A stretch of 64,000 nt of DNA from contig JAJEKV010000004.1 in NCBI GenBank assembly GCA_021234155.1, forward strand, positions 18,537,310 to 18,601,309, in the 5' to 3' direction. The notes under the pieces were generated by a model that did no database searches, was not told the DNA's origin, and was given only the letters and a program-made list of their open reading frames with translations. The stretch's first letter is position 1, and the number at the start of each line of letters is the position of its first letter. This DNA is from Isoetes taiwanensis (lineage: Eukaryota; Streptophyta; Lycopodiopsida; Isoetales; Isoetaceae). This document shows, piece by piece, positions 20,201 to 33,394 of the stretch. Made by a program: the position numbers and the translations under genes.

Positions 20201-22176
20201 TGCGGGCAAACGGTGAGACCTCCAAATTTTGAACCTCCATAACTTGAGCTACAGAGCTCCAAATCGAGAAATTTGTTGCGTTAGGACCGTTAGACAGCCT
20301 AGAATCCATTTATGACCTCAAATTAGGATAGAAATGTCAAACCCCATCTCAAAATGACCAAAATTGCTCAAACCCTTGAATTGTTTTTCCCAAACTGTGG
20401 GTTTGTTGTAAATAGAAGCATACCCCATTAGTAGCTCTCAAGTATTGATCTCGGCTCGAAGCTGATGCCTTACTCCTAGGTAGAAGTGCTCGGGAACACC
20501 CCTTTGTTATAGTCATCTAGACCTTAGCATAGCAAACCCAAGTCCAACTGTTGGTACACCACTCGCCGAGCCAAAGGCATAAACCTTGACCTAATTTCGT
20601 GGTCCTTCTAATAGAGTTTGACTTATATAGCCGCCACATTGACACTCCCTATTGCCGGGATACCTAGAAAGGAGCTAGAGCCTAGAGCTGCCCAAGTCAT
20701 TCCATGTGTAGAGATTGGACCCCCAAACCAACTTTGCTAGGACCTTAGAGTATACCTCAAACACCATGAGGGCTTTGCAAAACAACCCTCATGTCATGCC
20801 ATACCACACGCCCCTAATGTCCATAGACTTGTAAATTATAGATATGTCTCTAGTAATGCCGCCGAGCCATCTTGCTTGCTTATAGAGCCCGTAATATTGT
20901 AGGAGAGCCCTTCAAGTAGACTCTTAGACTCTAGGATACACGCAGCGTTGCTTTGAAGGGACGGGCCAGAGCCCACGACGAGCTAAGGGCTTAACTTCTT
21001 GAAGACATCAAGGTCCCAGCCCGATGTACAAACAGATAAGGAGAGGAGACCTAAAAGGCGGACCCAAGAGAGGGAAGCATGACAAACACCTCAACCGACA
21101 AACGAGTAGAACAGACACCACCGGGCTTATCATCAATCTTCATCAAATGGGAAGAATATTGGTAACCAAAGGCACCAAGAATGTTCTAGATGTCAACCTC
21201 CCTGCTACCACGGCGAGGTCACATCGAAAAGAGGATCTCGACGCCTTCACCGACTCGACGCACATGAGTTTTAAATGGAAGAATGCAAGGCAGCAAAATA
21301 CAGGTGCAGGAAGACGTTAGACATCGATGCCGCGTTAGCATCACGAGCTAGGGCCAGAGGGCATAATCTTCCGTCGAGGAGAGAAGTCATGGTGACACAG
21401 GAGCGTATAGAAACCGCAGGGAAGACCACCACGACCTTGCAGCCCAAAGAACTCAAGCTTAATGTCATGCAACGTCAACAAAAGGAGCAACCAAGCTAAG
21501 CAACAACAAAGCACCTAAGGCTAATCAGGACGAGCTTCCAGCTCCCTTGCACCAGCAGAAGAACTTTCATCCGTTCCAAAAAGTAGGAGACCATGAGGGG
21601 GAGGAGACGCATATCAGGGAAGGAACATCTCCAACTTGAAGGCCTATATCAGCACTAGGGGCAAGATCAAGGAGGAGAATATTCTGCTCACAGGAATTCC
21701 GGACCCAGGAACACCTAGAAACCAAAGGAAGGACGGCTTTACTACGTCAGCCAAGGAGTGCGAGACTCGAATGGTGAGGACCCAAAGGACGGAGGAGACG
21801 ACCTAGCCAGCAGGTACAAATCACGCAAAGGCGACCAGAAGGAGCCATGGTAGGGGCAAGGGAGATGACCACACTTCCAGGCACAGGAGAGCCACCTCGG
21901 AATGAAGCAAAGCCCAAGCAACAGGAGTCGCACTCAGAAATTCAACATGCGGAGGAATGACAACACCTGCCATCGACCACGATCTCAGAGCTTCGAAGAT
22001 ATTCAAGAATGCCCGACTGCAACAGCCAGGTGACCCTACTCAAGCTCGATCAATGGCACCGCAAATCAGCAATCTTGCAACGACACACCGCATGTAGGGG
22101 ACGTGGCGGTCACCGCATTCCTAATTTTAACTTACACAATAAGGAGGAGCAGCTTTTTCAAGGGATCACATCGACG
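20200..22176 (+). other. Element G internal region, left part
   Basis: Low-repeat sequence belonging to element G. Short plus-strand frames occur (21024-21320 and 21275-21499), rich in Lys, Arg, Thr and Ala, such as might come from a decayed gag. No zinc knuckle, protease, reverse transcriptase or integrase motif is seen. The sequence resumes at 33240 after the nested Ty3/gypsy insertion. Confidence 0.35.
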
Positions 22177-22181
22177 AACAC
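22177..22181. other. Target duplication AACAC, left copy
   Basis: AACAC at 22177-22181 matches 33235-33239 on the other side of the nested Ty3/gypsy element. Confidence 0.85.
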
Positions 22182-22800
22182 CGTTAGCCCCTGCGGCCTC
22201 GCGGTGAACCTGTGTCTATACTTGCCGTGATGAGGGCGAGGCCCCACCGCCACTGCGGTCCAAGAAGAGGGATCTAAGGGCAGCCACTACGGGTCAAAGC
22301 TCCTCCAAGAAGCAGAAGACCCAAAGGTAGGGACCCACGGCGGGCCACTACTTGTCTCATAGCACGGCCGGGCCATGACAGCTCAGATTCCCTGCTCGAG
22401 TGCCCAAGTAGTGGAGCACGCGCGTTGTCATGATGAGGATCAGATTCAGGCGTGAGGGCCACCCGTGTTCCTATATATTGTAGCATTTTTGCTCCTTCAA
22501 AAGGAGGGTTCGTGAGTGTTCTTTTGTGTCACTACAGAGCGCATATGCCGGGTTTGTTCATGCGCTCTTTTTGAGCCTTCATTATACACTTGTTTTGATC
22601 AATGGATTGCCGTGGTTCTCCACAAGTGTCTTGTGTGTTTCATTGTGTATTGCCATTCTTTGTTTTATCCGAAGTTTTTCTTGTTCTTTTCCTCTCATAG
22701 CAAAAATCCCCGCGTGACAAGAGTGTTCAGATTTGCCCCGCCGGACTTCACGGATCTCACGTAGATCCGCCCTCAGCGATCCCCGAGCCGGACCCAAACA
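22182..22800 (+). mobile_element. Nested Ty3/gypsy, 5' LTR
   Basis: Aligns with 32624-33234 from (T/C)GTTAGCC to GACCCAAACA. A TATA-like CCTATATATTG is at 22470-22480 and a pyrimidine-rich region follows ('cattttgctccttcaaaaggagg' landmark). The first base is C instead of T, a mutation of the terminal TG. Confidence 0.9.
22470..22480 (+). promoter_or_regulatory. LTR TATA-like box
   Basis: CCTATATATTG, conserved at about 32905-32915 in the 3' LTR. Confidence 0.5.
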
Positions 22801-22820
22801 TCGGGCGCCGCTGTCGCTCA
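22801..22820 (+). other. Primer binding site of nested Ty3/gypsy
   Basis: TCGGGCGCCGCTGTCGCTC directly after the LTR end. It resembles the TGGCGCCGTTGCC type of site used by many Athila/Tat-like elements, with several changes. Confidence 0.6.
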
Positions 22821-23499
22821 CTTCTTGAAAGCTGTATTGATACCATGTTCAATCCCTTCTTTACTCCCTCGGCGATATTCAACACGGATGAGTCAAGACG
22901 CCGCCGCCATGAACCGCGCTGACGCCTCCGCGAATATGTCCACATACACTCGTTCGATTGTCTCTTCTCCGTAACGAGGCGCTAACTGCTCCACCTACAC
23001 CACCACAACTTTCCGCACCGACCTCCCCTCGTGGAAGGTCGCCATTGTTCCGCTTCCTCGCTCGCCCATCATCATGCGTAGGCCGCAATACGCCCCTTTG
23101 AATTTACTCCAGGAATCCCCAACTCAAGATCCTACGTAACCACCGCAATTTTCTCCGGAACATCCGCAAAATGTTTTCTATTGGTAATCTTTCTTTAGGA
23201 ACTTCGTACCACCGCTTCCACCTTTGTCAATTCCCCTACCGCCTGTTTCTTTAATCGTTCCCCACACGCTGCTCATGCCCCGCTACAACCTTTTGTTCCC
23301 ACTACAACCGCTTCAAGACCTCCTTTTTACTAATCTCACACAACCTATGCCAGCTTGTACCTATGCAAAGAACCAACACCCATCGTTTTTCTTTTCCACA
23401 AATGCAAACACCCATTCATGCGCCGACTCCTACACATGCTTTAAAACTCCCATATCCACTCTTTGGAAATGATAAAGGTAAACACATAGACCAGAGTGC

Positions 23500-24790
23500 T
23501 CAGCTCACATGGATGAATTTGAGTCACTTGCAGATCTCAATGGTCACTCCGATCCAAAACTAAAATTCCACATCTTTTCGACGACCTCGCGGAGCACCCT
23601 ACTAATGGCTGATGGCAAACAAAAGCCACCGGAAACAAGATTGGATACACATGAAGACCTTTTTTCTTTCCCATTACCAACCCTTTGCGGATGATCAACA
23701 ATCACTGAACGACCTCAACACACTCAAGCGTAACCCGTGAGAATCGGCTCGAGACTTTGCGCAGCATCGATCGGCAGATCTTTAGTCAACAAGTTGAAGG
23801 AATTTCCAACCCAAAGCCAAATTCTAGTGTGGTTTCTTCAAGGCTTACCCTCTCACATCCCGATTTATGATCGAAGTATTTGCGCCCCAAGACATTACAA
23901 GAAGCCATTGAATTAGTCAATCACTGCTCATGTTTCTCACGCCGTGATCAAGCCACGATACTCCCATTTCTGCTACACCCATCGCCAAGACTCGATCCGC
24001 TTCCACGGCAGCTTCCCCAAGAAATAACATTTGGTGTACTATTTGCCGCGATTTCGTGACATCCGGCTAATGAGTGTAACTCGTGGATAGCATGATCCAT
24101 TGCAAACGCCGCAACATGCGTAACCACACCATCAAGAATGTACAAATCCACCACCAAACCAGACGACAACGCCTTGTTCACCAAGTGCGAAGGTACCCAC
24201 GCAAACTCAACCACGCATTACGTGCATACAGCCACGCACAACAACAACAACCCCAAAGAACAACAAGAACCACAACGTGGACCTCCTCGCTCCACTTTTG
24301 ATCCAAGCAAGTCCCAATGTTTCAACGGCGGACCAATGGGGTCATCACCGCAGATTGTCCTCAACTTCCTCAAGTTCAAATACAAATTCCTGGCACCAAT
24401 CAAACCACGATAAGGCAAGGCCTTACACCTTTTCAAGTATGGGAAGCCAAGGGAAGGCAAGGCCCACGCCTGCTCAAACGGCCACCACGGCCACCACAAC
24501 AACAACCACGCCAACAAAGAAACAACTCAAAACAATTGATGATCAACTCCAAGAAGAAATTTACCATGCAATCAACACCAGCCTTTGAATCCTCCAACCG
24601 GATTGAGGTTCTCCCTCATTCCCCACGCCATAAGCACCCCCGGCACCAAGTTTTTGCAGCCGATTCGCATCAAACCGAGCCATCAACCAAACTGCTCATT
24701 TTGCACCCAACTGATCAACTACTTCCTCATGTTCAACCTAAACTTCGCGAAAAGTCCGCTTCAACTCATCGAACGCAAGTAATGTAAGGC
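23500..24790 (+). pseudogene. Gag-like region, degenerate
   Basis: Broken plus-strand frames. Recognisable pieces are a capsid-like segment at about 23796-23880 (Q-I-L-V-W-F-L-Q-G-L-P-S-H-I-P-I-Y-D-R), a C-x2-C remnant at about 24040 (W-C-T-I-C-R-D-F), then Pro/Thr/Gln-rich stretches to 24790 in two overlapping frames. At least four frame changes or stops interrupt it. Position between primer site and pol supports gag. Confidence 0.55.
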
Positions 24791-24899
24791 ACTCAAGTCC
24801 GCCAATGCTACCACACGACGGGAGCCACCACCACCTAATGCCACACGACATCCGCAACACCACCACTCAACATTGCCGCCAAGTCGACCTCTCCTCAAC

Positions 24900-25860
24900 A
24901 AGGTAGCGTACATCTATTGCCGAGCAACAACAACCCACGGATCCACCACAACTACCGCAATCCCTCCCCGAACTTCAACAAGAACTTGCTAAAATCAAAA
25001 TTCCTCTCCTTCACGACTATCCTACAACTATGTCCAAAGACTACGAAAGCACATTTTACAAAACCTCAGATACTCCGTTAATGCAGCCGCCATTATCAAC
25101 ACCCACTGCATGCACACGCAATAAAAGGTCGTTTCACCATGTTCGATCGATGGTGGCAACCGCAAATAATCTTATTACAGATAATCTCAGACGACAATTG
25201 GGCATAAGGGAGCTCCATATCGCCCCTTTATGACATCAAGCTTGGCGAATGGCCATATCACGCTACGACCACAAGGAGTTACACAACCAATACCACCAAT
25301 ATTGGAGATCTACAATTTACCATGGAATTCGTGTTTGGAGAGCAGAGAAGATCCGGAGATTATGAAATGTTAGTAGGATCTAACCCTTTTTGAGACAAGC
25401 TAAAAGCATTCACCATCGGGCCACGATCAACTTGTTATCACAGATGGCAAGCTCATCACACGATGGATCCGACCACGGGCCGATCATTTTAGAGATCACT
25501 GAATCGCAGCTGACTCAACAAGTTTGCAACACCTATCGGGCCATAAGCCAAGGGTTTGCCACTCACGGCTTACCTGTAATACAATCAACCATGGGAAGAC
25601 ATGGATATTGATAAAGGCATAGCAACGCTTGGTTGACCCCTATTTGACACCTTGTAACAACGCCACATTGGTTCCACATGAGGAGACGGTACCCCAGCCT
25701 CCTCCCCCCGCTCAAGAAGACACCACACCAACTCCTAGTGGCACGCCACTATTTTTCAAAATTGGTCAACATGAACATCCCGGCCCTACTGCGGAGCCAG
25801 CCCACACATCGCTCGTGATGATCAAGTCATTCCACACATTCAAACTCCCCGCAGAGACAT
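24900..25860 (+). pseudogene. Protease/linker region, degenerate
   Basis: Short plus-strand frames between gag and reverse transcriptase. A clear D-T/S-G protease active site is not visible. A segment N-N-L-I-T-D-N-L-R-R-Q-L-G at about 25165-25205 is compatible with the protease-flank region of plant gypsy polyproteins. Called mainly by position. Confidence 0.35.
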
Positions 25861-26039
25861 AATTGATATTGGAACAAATCAACCAATCCGATTGGCACGC
25901 CGACCACGCCAAAGATTCGTGGAGCAAGCCATTGTGCTATTCAAACGCTTCAAGCACATCTTTGCTTGGAGCTACAAAGACCTCCGAGGTATCAAGAAAG
26001 AATTGGGACAACTCTCGATTCCCACCAAGCCAGATGCTA

Positions 26040-26890
26040 GACCCATCTAGTTAACGACAAGCATCGGCTTAACCCAAACTACCGTGAAAAGGTTAAAGCC
26101 GAAATTGACAAGCTTTTGACGCTGGACTTATCTACGAGGTCAAACATTCGTAATGGGTAAGTCCTATTGTTATTGCCCCTCAAACATAATGGAAAAATTC
26201 GCTTGTGTGGATTATAGAAAACTCAATCAAGCCACTGACCGATCATTTCCCTCTCCCCTTCACGGATCAAGTGTTGGAAGATGTAGCAGCCACTTAGATG
26301 TACTCCTTCATGGATCTTTCTCCCGTTATAATCAAATATCCATTCGAGAAGAAGATCAACTAAAGACTACCTTCACTACTCCATGGGGTACCTTTGCTTA
26401 CAAAGTCGCTCCTTTTGGATTGTCAAACTCACCATCCACATTTCAACGCATTATGCTTGTCGCTTTTTCAAGAGTACATGCAAGTTCATCCCTTTTCGCA
26501 AGTCTTCGTGATGACTTCTCCACTTACACCCACGCTATGGACCATTTGGTAAAACTTGAACTAGTTTTTCAACGCCGTGATGAATCCGAATTAGCCTCAA
26601 TCCGAAAAGTGCACCTTCCAGGTCACCCGGTGTACTTTAGGACATGTCGTGAGTCGATTAACGCATTACAACGGACCCAAACCCAAAATCAGCCGCGGTC
26701 ATCGAGCATATCCACCGCTAATATCAAGGACACACGCTCCTTTCTTTGGCAAAGTCAACTTCTATGCCACCTTTATTCCGCACTGGCACCGATCGCCGAT
26801 CCAATTCACAACCGACCGAAATCCATACACATGGACTTGACATCCGATGCAAATCAAGCTTTTAAAGAACTCAAAGTCAAGCTCACGTAA
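26040..26890 (+). pseudogene. Ty3/gypsy reverse transcriptase, degenerate
   Basis: Motifs in order: V-D-Y-R-K-L-N (about 26198), L-L-H-G-S-F-S-R-Y-N-Q-I-S-I where the family has L-L-D-G-x-S-G-Y-N-Q (the first catalytic Asp reads as His), T-P-W-G-T-F-A-Y-K-V-A-P-F-G-L-S-N-S-P-S-T-F-Q-R, then L-R-D-D-F in place of Y-x-D-D-F and D-H-L-V-K-L-E-L-V. A frame change falls after the DDF box, and the later G-K-V-N-F-Y-A-T-F-I-P-H region is in another frame at 26649. Not functional as read. Confidence 0.85.
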
Positions 26891-27330
26891 GCCCCCGCGG
26901 CTAGTACCACCTCAATGGGACAAACCATTTCATGTCCATGTTGATGTTTCGTGCTTTGCGATTGAGCTGTTCTAGCTCAAGAGTATGCACCAAATCGTGA
27001 CAAGCCCATCGACACGCCAGCCAGTAAAAACTCAATCCTCGCTGAGCGAACTATTCGGCCACGAAAAGGGAAGCCCTTGGCCTTTATCTTTGTGTACAAC
27101 GCCTGACACTATCTTCTTGGTAGTCAAATTCGCTTTTATGTGGATCATCAAGCTCTTCTATATTTAATCAATAAGCCAAACCCCACGGGCCGAATTGCTC
27201 GATGGATATTGATATTGCAAGAGTTTGCCCTTTTGACATTATTCACAAGCCGACGCGCCACACGGCCCCCCCGACTATCTTTCACGATACACACGGATGA
27301 TCCCCTGAAGGAGTTCACGATGCCCTTCCG
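26890..27330 (+). pseudogene. Ty3/gypsy RNase H region, degenerate
   Basis: Follows the reverse transcriptase. The C-terminal block D-H-Q-A-L-L-Y-L-I-N-K-P-N-P-T-G-R-I-A-R-W-I-L-I-L-Q-E-F is clear at 27140-27235. The upstream catalytic part is broken by stops near 26890 and 26975. The arrangement matches the T-G-R-I-A/V-R-W signature of plant Athila/Tat-type pol. Confidence 0.75.
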
Positions 27331-27459
27331 GATGCTCAACGCTCCCCGGTCACCGCCACGCCTCATTGGTACCACGACTATCAACGCTTTCTCCTCACGG
27401 GCGCACTCCGCCAAGTGACCCCACGCCTTCCGAGAGAAAGACAACTTCTGATAAACAAC

Positions 27460-28490
27460 AATTCCTTCGCTGGCACGAGATTATAATGATGGTTGCTGGC
27501 CATCTCTATAAATGTGGCAAAGACAATGTGTCGACGATGTGTTCTTCCTCACGAAGTCCCCGACGATCTAGTCAAACAAGCCCACGAAGGACTTGGCAGT
27601 GGTCATTTCAGCGGAGACAACACAGCAAGGAAACTCCTCCTTGCTGGGTATTACTGGCCCACGCTTTTCAAAGATGCTCACAAATACACACGCACGGTGA
27701 TGTTTGTCGAGGCTTGGTAGACCCACGCCCGTGACGCCTCACGCCGCCACGCCAATAGCCACCACTCCCCTTTGCCAAATGGGGTATGGATTTTGTTGGT
27801 CCCATGGACCCACCGCAATCAACACTAGGGCACGCTACATTCTAGTCTTCACGGACTATGCAACCAAATGGGCTGAAGCGCAGTGCTCTACCCGACAACA
27901 CGGCCGCTAGTACAGCTAAGGTTCTCTACAAGAACATCATCACGCCGATTTGATGTCCCTTTAGAATTAGTTAGTGATCGTGGAGTTCATTTCATCAATC
28001 ACACTATTGCTGAACTCACTAACTATCTCAAGACATTCATCACGTAAAAAGCACGCTTTACTATCCCCGTGGTAATGTTTTTATTGAAAGCACAAACAAG
28101 GTGCTTATCCACATTTCAAGAAGATTTGTGATCCTACAAGAAAAGATTGGCAAGATAAGTTACCTACAGCTTTATGGGCTTACAATACAACATACAAAGT
28201 AGCAACCGGTCAAACACCTTTTCGACTTGTGTATGGCCAAGAGGTTCTTATGCCTTTTGAGTTCATTTTACCCTCACTCAAATTTCAGCTTAGCAAATGT
28301 AACATAATCCATCGCCAGCTTTTGCAAGAACGAAGTTTATCAACCGAACAACCGGATGAACTTCAAGAGATGCTTTTCTTAGACTTCAACAAGGCAAACA
28401 ACTACAAAAACAATGGTATGACAAACACATCAAAACAAAACTTTTCAAATTGGCTTAACTTAGTTCTTTTTTACGACTGAGATATCAACA
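27460..28490 (+). pseudogene. Ty3/gypsy integrase, degenerate
   Basis: The zinc-binding head is recognisable (about 27540-27690; H-E-G-L-G-S-G-H-F-S-G-D-N-T-A-R-K...Y-Y-W-P-T-L-F-K-D-A-H) but the second Cys pair is not intact. The core begins W-G-M-D-F-V-G-P (about 27780; first Asp) and has L-V-S-D-R-G (about 27970; second Asp). An I-E-S-T-N-K segment near 28085 corresponds to the Glu region. The 3' end shows L-W-A-Y-N-T-T-Y-K. Frameshifts separate these parts. Confidence 0.8.
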
Positions 28491-28499
28491 ACATCCCGC

Positions 28500-31400
28500 A
28501 AACTCAAGCTCGATGGTCGGGACCATACAAAATTTCCGAGATACCACATCCCGAGTTTTACAATTACAAGAATTGAATGGCACTCCATTTCCTACATTAG
28601 TCAATGGATTTCACTCAAGAAATTTCAAACCCCCCACTGCAAAGATCCTTAGCTCAAGAACAAAATTTACAACAAGATACCACTTGTACAAATTTATGAG
28701 AAACACTTTTCTATTATGTACAAAATTGCCCAAGGCTACAATTCACCGTGGGATTTTTCACCCCAAAAAGTCCTAAACTAAACAAAAATTGGGAAAACCC
28801 CTATCATGTCGCTATCGCCTCTTTACTCGGGGCACTCCACTCTGAGGATGCGGAAGCCCCAATACCGCTAATTACCTCCAAATTGAACGATCACCTCCCG
28901 CGCATCGAAGTTTATCTCCGGGTTGACGGCCAAGGTTTCCAACCAAGGATCCATAGGGATCCGGGCGATTCCACAGACGCCATTGCATCGACGCCGCCCA
29001 TCTTGCATGTAATCCGGGCCGCTGAAGCTCACCGGACCGGGCCAAGTATCGAGTTCTCCATCTTCACTTAATTTTGGTTCTTCTCGACGAACCCAACTTC
29101 CAATTTATAGGCTTAATACCAACCCTAGCAAATGTTTCAATTAAAGTGTCACCTCACGATATTCCGAATCATTCCCCACCGATATTTTTGTACCCGCAAA
29201 CTTTTCGACTCCTCTTTTTTAATATTCGACAATCGGTGCCAGCTAATACCGCCCCGCCATTAAAGTTTTATTCTCCCGCCAGAACTCTCACGATCTTGGT
29301 CTCAAGGTCGCCTCTTGAGATTCTCAATCGCCACGATCTTTCACACGTGTCTCCCACGACTCAAAAAACCCTTCCCAACCGCCACTTCCACTCCTCACTT
29401 TTTCACTCATACTCCACTCCGCCCTTCCGACTTCGCATTCCGCGTGACCTCGACCTTCAAGATGGCTTCTACCTCCAAGAACTCAACACTCAACGCTGAC
29501 GCACCAATGGATCCAGCCGCACAAAAAATATCAAGTTCGCTTTTTTCATCCGCACCAGCTCCTACATCCGCATCACCTATAACCTCCCCGTGAGTTCGGA
29601 TTGTTTCATTTTTCTGCAACAGAACTCCCTTGGCCCCAACAAGAACAAATTACAAAGAATTTGTGGTTAACCCGGGTGAAGGCGTAAGATGGATATGCCT
29701 CCCAAGTCGATGGAAACCCTATACTCCTAAACCCTCAAACCATAGCCTCTCTTTTTTCTACCCAATCCGCCCAATGCCTTGTCTTACCTTGACATTGGTA
29801 AATATGATATTTCCAAATTCTCGCTTCTATTCCTTATAATGCTGCACAAACCAAGTTGTCCACCTTTCCAAAGCAACATGATGCCTTTACCAAGTTTCTT
29901 TTGAGGAAATTTTTGGGTTACTCCATGAAGAATACCTCTATTAACGATGTTTTCTACCATCCGCACTATATCCTCACCAACACCATCAAACAATCAATTG
30001 ACTCAACTCCTCAGATCGAGATTTCAACAGAACTTGACAGACTCGTAAAAATCCTAACTCTTCCCTGACCGCCCCATGGGAGCCCACTTCCGTGCTTTCA
30101 TTAATCATCGCACCCCACGCCGCCATCATGCCCCTTCTCCACCAAGCCAACATCCCCGACCTTATTGATGCTTTGAAAGGTCTTCAACCAAACTCTCCTC
30201 CTTCTCAAGACTGGCCAATCTCGGCCAACCAACCTGCATGTAAATATTTCACAACCACCGCCTCCACCTCCTCAGAAATTCCAATTTCTAAAACCTATTC
30301 CTTCGTTGATAACCAACCACCGTAACAACCACCGCTAACCTTGTGCAACAATTCCACTTTCGTGACTCAACAAAGACCAAAGAAAAACAATGCCAGAAGA
30401 AGACAACAAAACTCCCATTGATCTCACTTAGTACTCACAAGGACACTCACAAAGAATGACCAAGGATCTATAAACAAGGGTGACATGTGATCAAAGCCAT
30501 CCCATCCACCTCCCTCACACCGTGGATACCTACAAAGGAAGCTGCCCTCACCGCCTTTGATGCCCTCCTCCGTGATCATCACCGTAACTTCATAGCAGCC
30601 ACTGTGGCACGACACGAGTCCGTGGACCAACTCCAAGCCAAGTCATCACATCAAGATCGATTTGGCCGACCGCGGAGGCCGAGAAGAAGCCTTGCACAAT
30701 CAATTCATGATCCATCGAGAAACCCTTCATCAATCCCAAAGAAATTGTCAAGGAACTCAAGGAGTCCCTCAAACAAAACGACACCAAGTACATCGATCTT
30801 GAGACACGCTTACAACAACTGGTCGTCATTTAATAATGCTACTCGACCGAGAACAAAGACACTTCAGATGTACCAACTTGATACTTGAGTCCAAGGTCAC
30901 GACTTTAAAACCACCTTGCGTAATAAGGATGCTCACATCGTGATCTCTCCAAGGCAAGTTAGACCAGCTCACGGCAACACACGCCGCAGATGCTCTTTTG
31001 AAATAGTCAGACTCAAAACAGACTTGTAAGCCACTCCGACTTCAAGCTCCCTCCGATTCCTAACTTCTCCGATAAGTCCGACACCTCACACGCAAAGTCA
31101 CTTGAATCGGCAGACCAGCCTTCTCCGAGCAACAAGATATCATTGCAGACATTACAAGATACGCCCGATAGCCGAAAGCATGCCAGATGATGCGTAAGAA
31201 AAAGCGTATCAAACCTATCAGCTTGCTTTCGCTATTCCCCCTCGACTATCCGGGCCCGCTACTATGACTATGTGCAAGCAAGGAAAAACACTTTTCTTTT
31301 ATTTCGGCCGAGAAACAAGGGTGATACCACAAGTCCCCTCGATCAGAAGCTGATATCGAACGACAATGGCCCTTCATGTTCGTCCATGAACGAGGCACAC

Positions 31401-32600
31401 TTTGTGCTCGCCAATTTTGATATCCTACAGCTGCGATCTCACCATTTCGCCTCAAAGACCATAGCCCCCGGGCTTATGTCATGCACGACTTCTACCCGGC
31501 ACATGTTACTCGTGCTCATCCGATAAACGACCGAGAACTTTAAAGGAGATACACAAATGGCAGCAGGTTCTTTTGACCAAGAAGAACAAGTACCTCCAAG
31601 ACACAAAATTTCGCAAACCGCTACCTCGTAATACATGCCTCTTCTACGTAAAGAAGTGGAGCTATGGCTAGCTGAACTTGGCACGCCCCTTCGTGACACT
31701 ATACAACTCAACAAGAACTTGACCTTGCACGCTTGTTCTACAACATTATGCTTCCTTGCATACCGCACACCTGAGCTGAAACGTAACGCCCTCCCCGATG
31801 AGTGGGACCCTCAGACTGCGGATAAAGACATGTACATTCCAAAGGCATGGGAGACAAGCACCAAACAAATACCCGAGAAGATATTATTGGAATTCCAAGA
31901 ACAGATGCAGATGACCGCACCAACCCCCAAACAACCGAAAGTACACTAGCAAGCTTTGATGCCCACCTCCGATCAAGGTCAATTCCCCAAAGATGGAGAC
32001 AAGAATTTCGACTAATCAAGTCAAAGAACATGCAGATTGGACACCCACGCAATTGCAGCAGATAAACGTTGGGGACCCACGCCATCATCCGCAGACGCTA
32101 AAATGGCGTGGAGGATGAAACTTTGACAACACCAACAACCGGATATACATGCCCAACGCGTGTTCAGGAAGACCGCCTGTAATGCAATTTCTGGTCTTGT
32201 AACCTTCCTTGCCAAGGCCAAAACTTCAGCCGATCCATCCAGATTTCTAAGCGTAACTCGCGGCAAAGACTCATGACCATACCCGCAGTATGCGTAAACG
32301 CAAGTGCCGATCCATTTTTGCAACCCCAATGCAAATGCCGGAAAGTTCGGGTTGGACCTTGTCTTATACATGGAGATCACAAATCTTCCATCCGAGATCC
32401 ACGCCACTGGAGAACATGATTTCTCAAGGCTTTTCATAGGAGCAAAATTAATGTTTGGCATCCAGACTCAAGCAAACTGAAAAGAGACTAACAACACTCG
32501 CATGAATACAAGAAGTCGAGCCTCCCTCATCTCTATGTTCAAGATCGTAAAGAGGAACGAGGATTCCCACCCCCTAATTCATGCCCCCTTTTCTAGCCAA
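28500..32600 (+). other. Extra 3' region of nested Ty3/gypsy, broken ORFs
   Basis: About 4 kb between integrase and the 3' polypurine tract, holding plus-strand frames of 60-140 codons in all three phases (for example 28748-29071, 29074-29499, 29315-29593, 29856-30068, 30487-30888, 31635-31949). Composition is Pro/Ser/Thr-rich early and charged later. A run near 29856-30068 reads like a globular protein (K-F-L-L-R-K-F-L-G-Y). This is the position of env-like or accessory ORFs in Athila/Tat elements, but no transmembrane or known domain is evident. Confidence 0.45.
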
Positions 32601-32609
32601 TAAGTGTAG

Positions 32610-32623
32610 TTTGGTAGGGGGAG
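32610..32623 (+). other. Polypurine tract of nested Ty3/gypsy
   Basis: TTGGTAGGGGGAG directly before the 3' LTR start TGTTAGCC. Confidence 0.7.
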
Positions 32624-33234
32624 TGTTAGCCTCAGGCCCCGCGCATTACACACGTGTCTATACTTGTCGTGATGAGGGCGAGGCCCCACCGGCCACTTGC
32701 AAGGTCCAAGAAGAGGGATCCACATGCCACGGGCTGGTCAAAGCTCCTCCAAGAAGCAGAAGACCCAAAGGTAGGACCCACTATGGGCCACTACTTGTTC
32801 ATAGCACTACGGCCATGCGACAGCATTCCCTGCTCGAGTGCCCAAGTAGTGGAGCACGCTGTCATGATGAGGATCGATTCAGGCCCGTGAGGGCCACCCG
32901 TGTTCCTATATATTGTAGCATTTTTGCTCCTTCAAAAGGAGGGTTCAGAGTGTTCTTTTGTGTCACTACAGAGCGCATATGCCGTCGCAGCGCTTCTTTT
33001 GAGCCTTCATTATACACTTGTTTTGATCAATGGATTGCCGCGGTTCTCCACAAGTGTCTTGTGTGTTTCATTGTGTATTGCCATTGCCGCTTTTATCTCG
33101 AAGTTTTTCTTTTTCTTTTCCTCTCGTTAGCAAAAATCCCGCTGCGGACAAGAGTGTTCAGATTTGCCCCCCGCCGACTTCACGGATCTCACAGTAGATT
33201 GCCTCAGCGTATCCCCCGGCCCGACCCAAAAACA
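32624..33234 (+). mobile_element. Nested Ty3/gypsy, 3' LTR
   Basis: Starts TGTTAGCC and ends ACCCAAAAACA, followed by the target duplication AACAC (33235-33239). Collinear with 22182-22800, with clustered small indels in GC-rich words. Confidence 0.9.
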
Positions 33235-33239
33235 AACAC

Positions 33240-33391
33240 TCTTCGCAACTTGAGGTGATCACTTCCGACACATAAAGCCTGGAATAATAGTAGCAAAGAT
33301 CTCAAGGAATCCCGAGTCAACCGTAACGGTAAGAAGATGCAAAGAAACCGGCGATCAAACGCGATCGAAGAAGGGAAACCTAAAGGAGTAT
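33240..33391 (+). other. Element G internal sequence between two insertions
   Basis: About 150 bp of element G between the Ty3/gypsy target duplication and the CACTA element. No feature seen. Confidence 0.5.
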
Positions 33392-33394
33392 AAA

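Larger units (their letters stand above)
22182..33234 (+). mobile_element. Nested Ty3/gypsy element, 11.05 kb
   Basis: Complete LTR structure: LTRs at 22182-22800 and 32624-33234, a 5-bp target duplication, a primer site and a polypurine tract. Domain order on the plus strand is gag-like, protease region, reverse transcriptase, RNase H, integrase (Ty3/gypsy order), then about 4 kb of extra sequence before the 3' LTR. The RNase H text (V/I-D-H-Q-A-L-L-Y-L-I-N-K-P) and the integrase head (G-H-F-S-G-D-N-T-A-R-K) fit the non-chromoviral Athila/Tat side of plant gypsy elements. All frames are broken. Confidence 0.92.
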
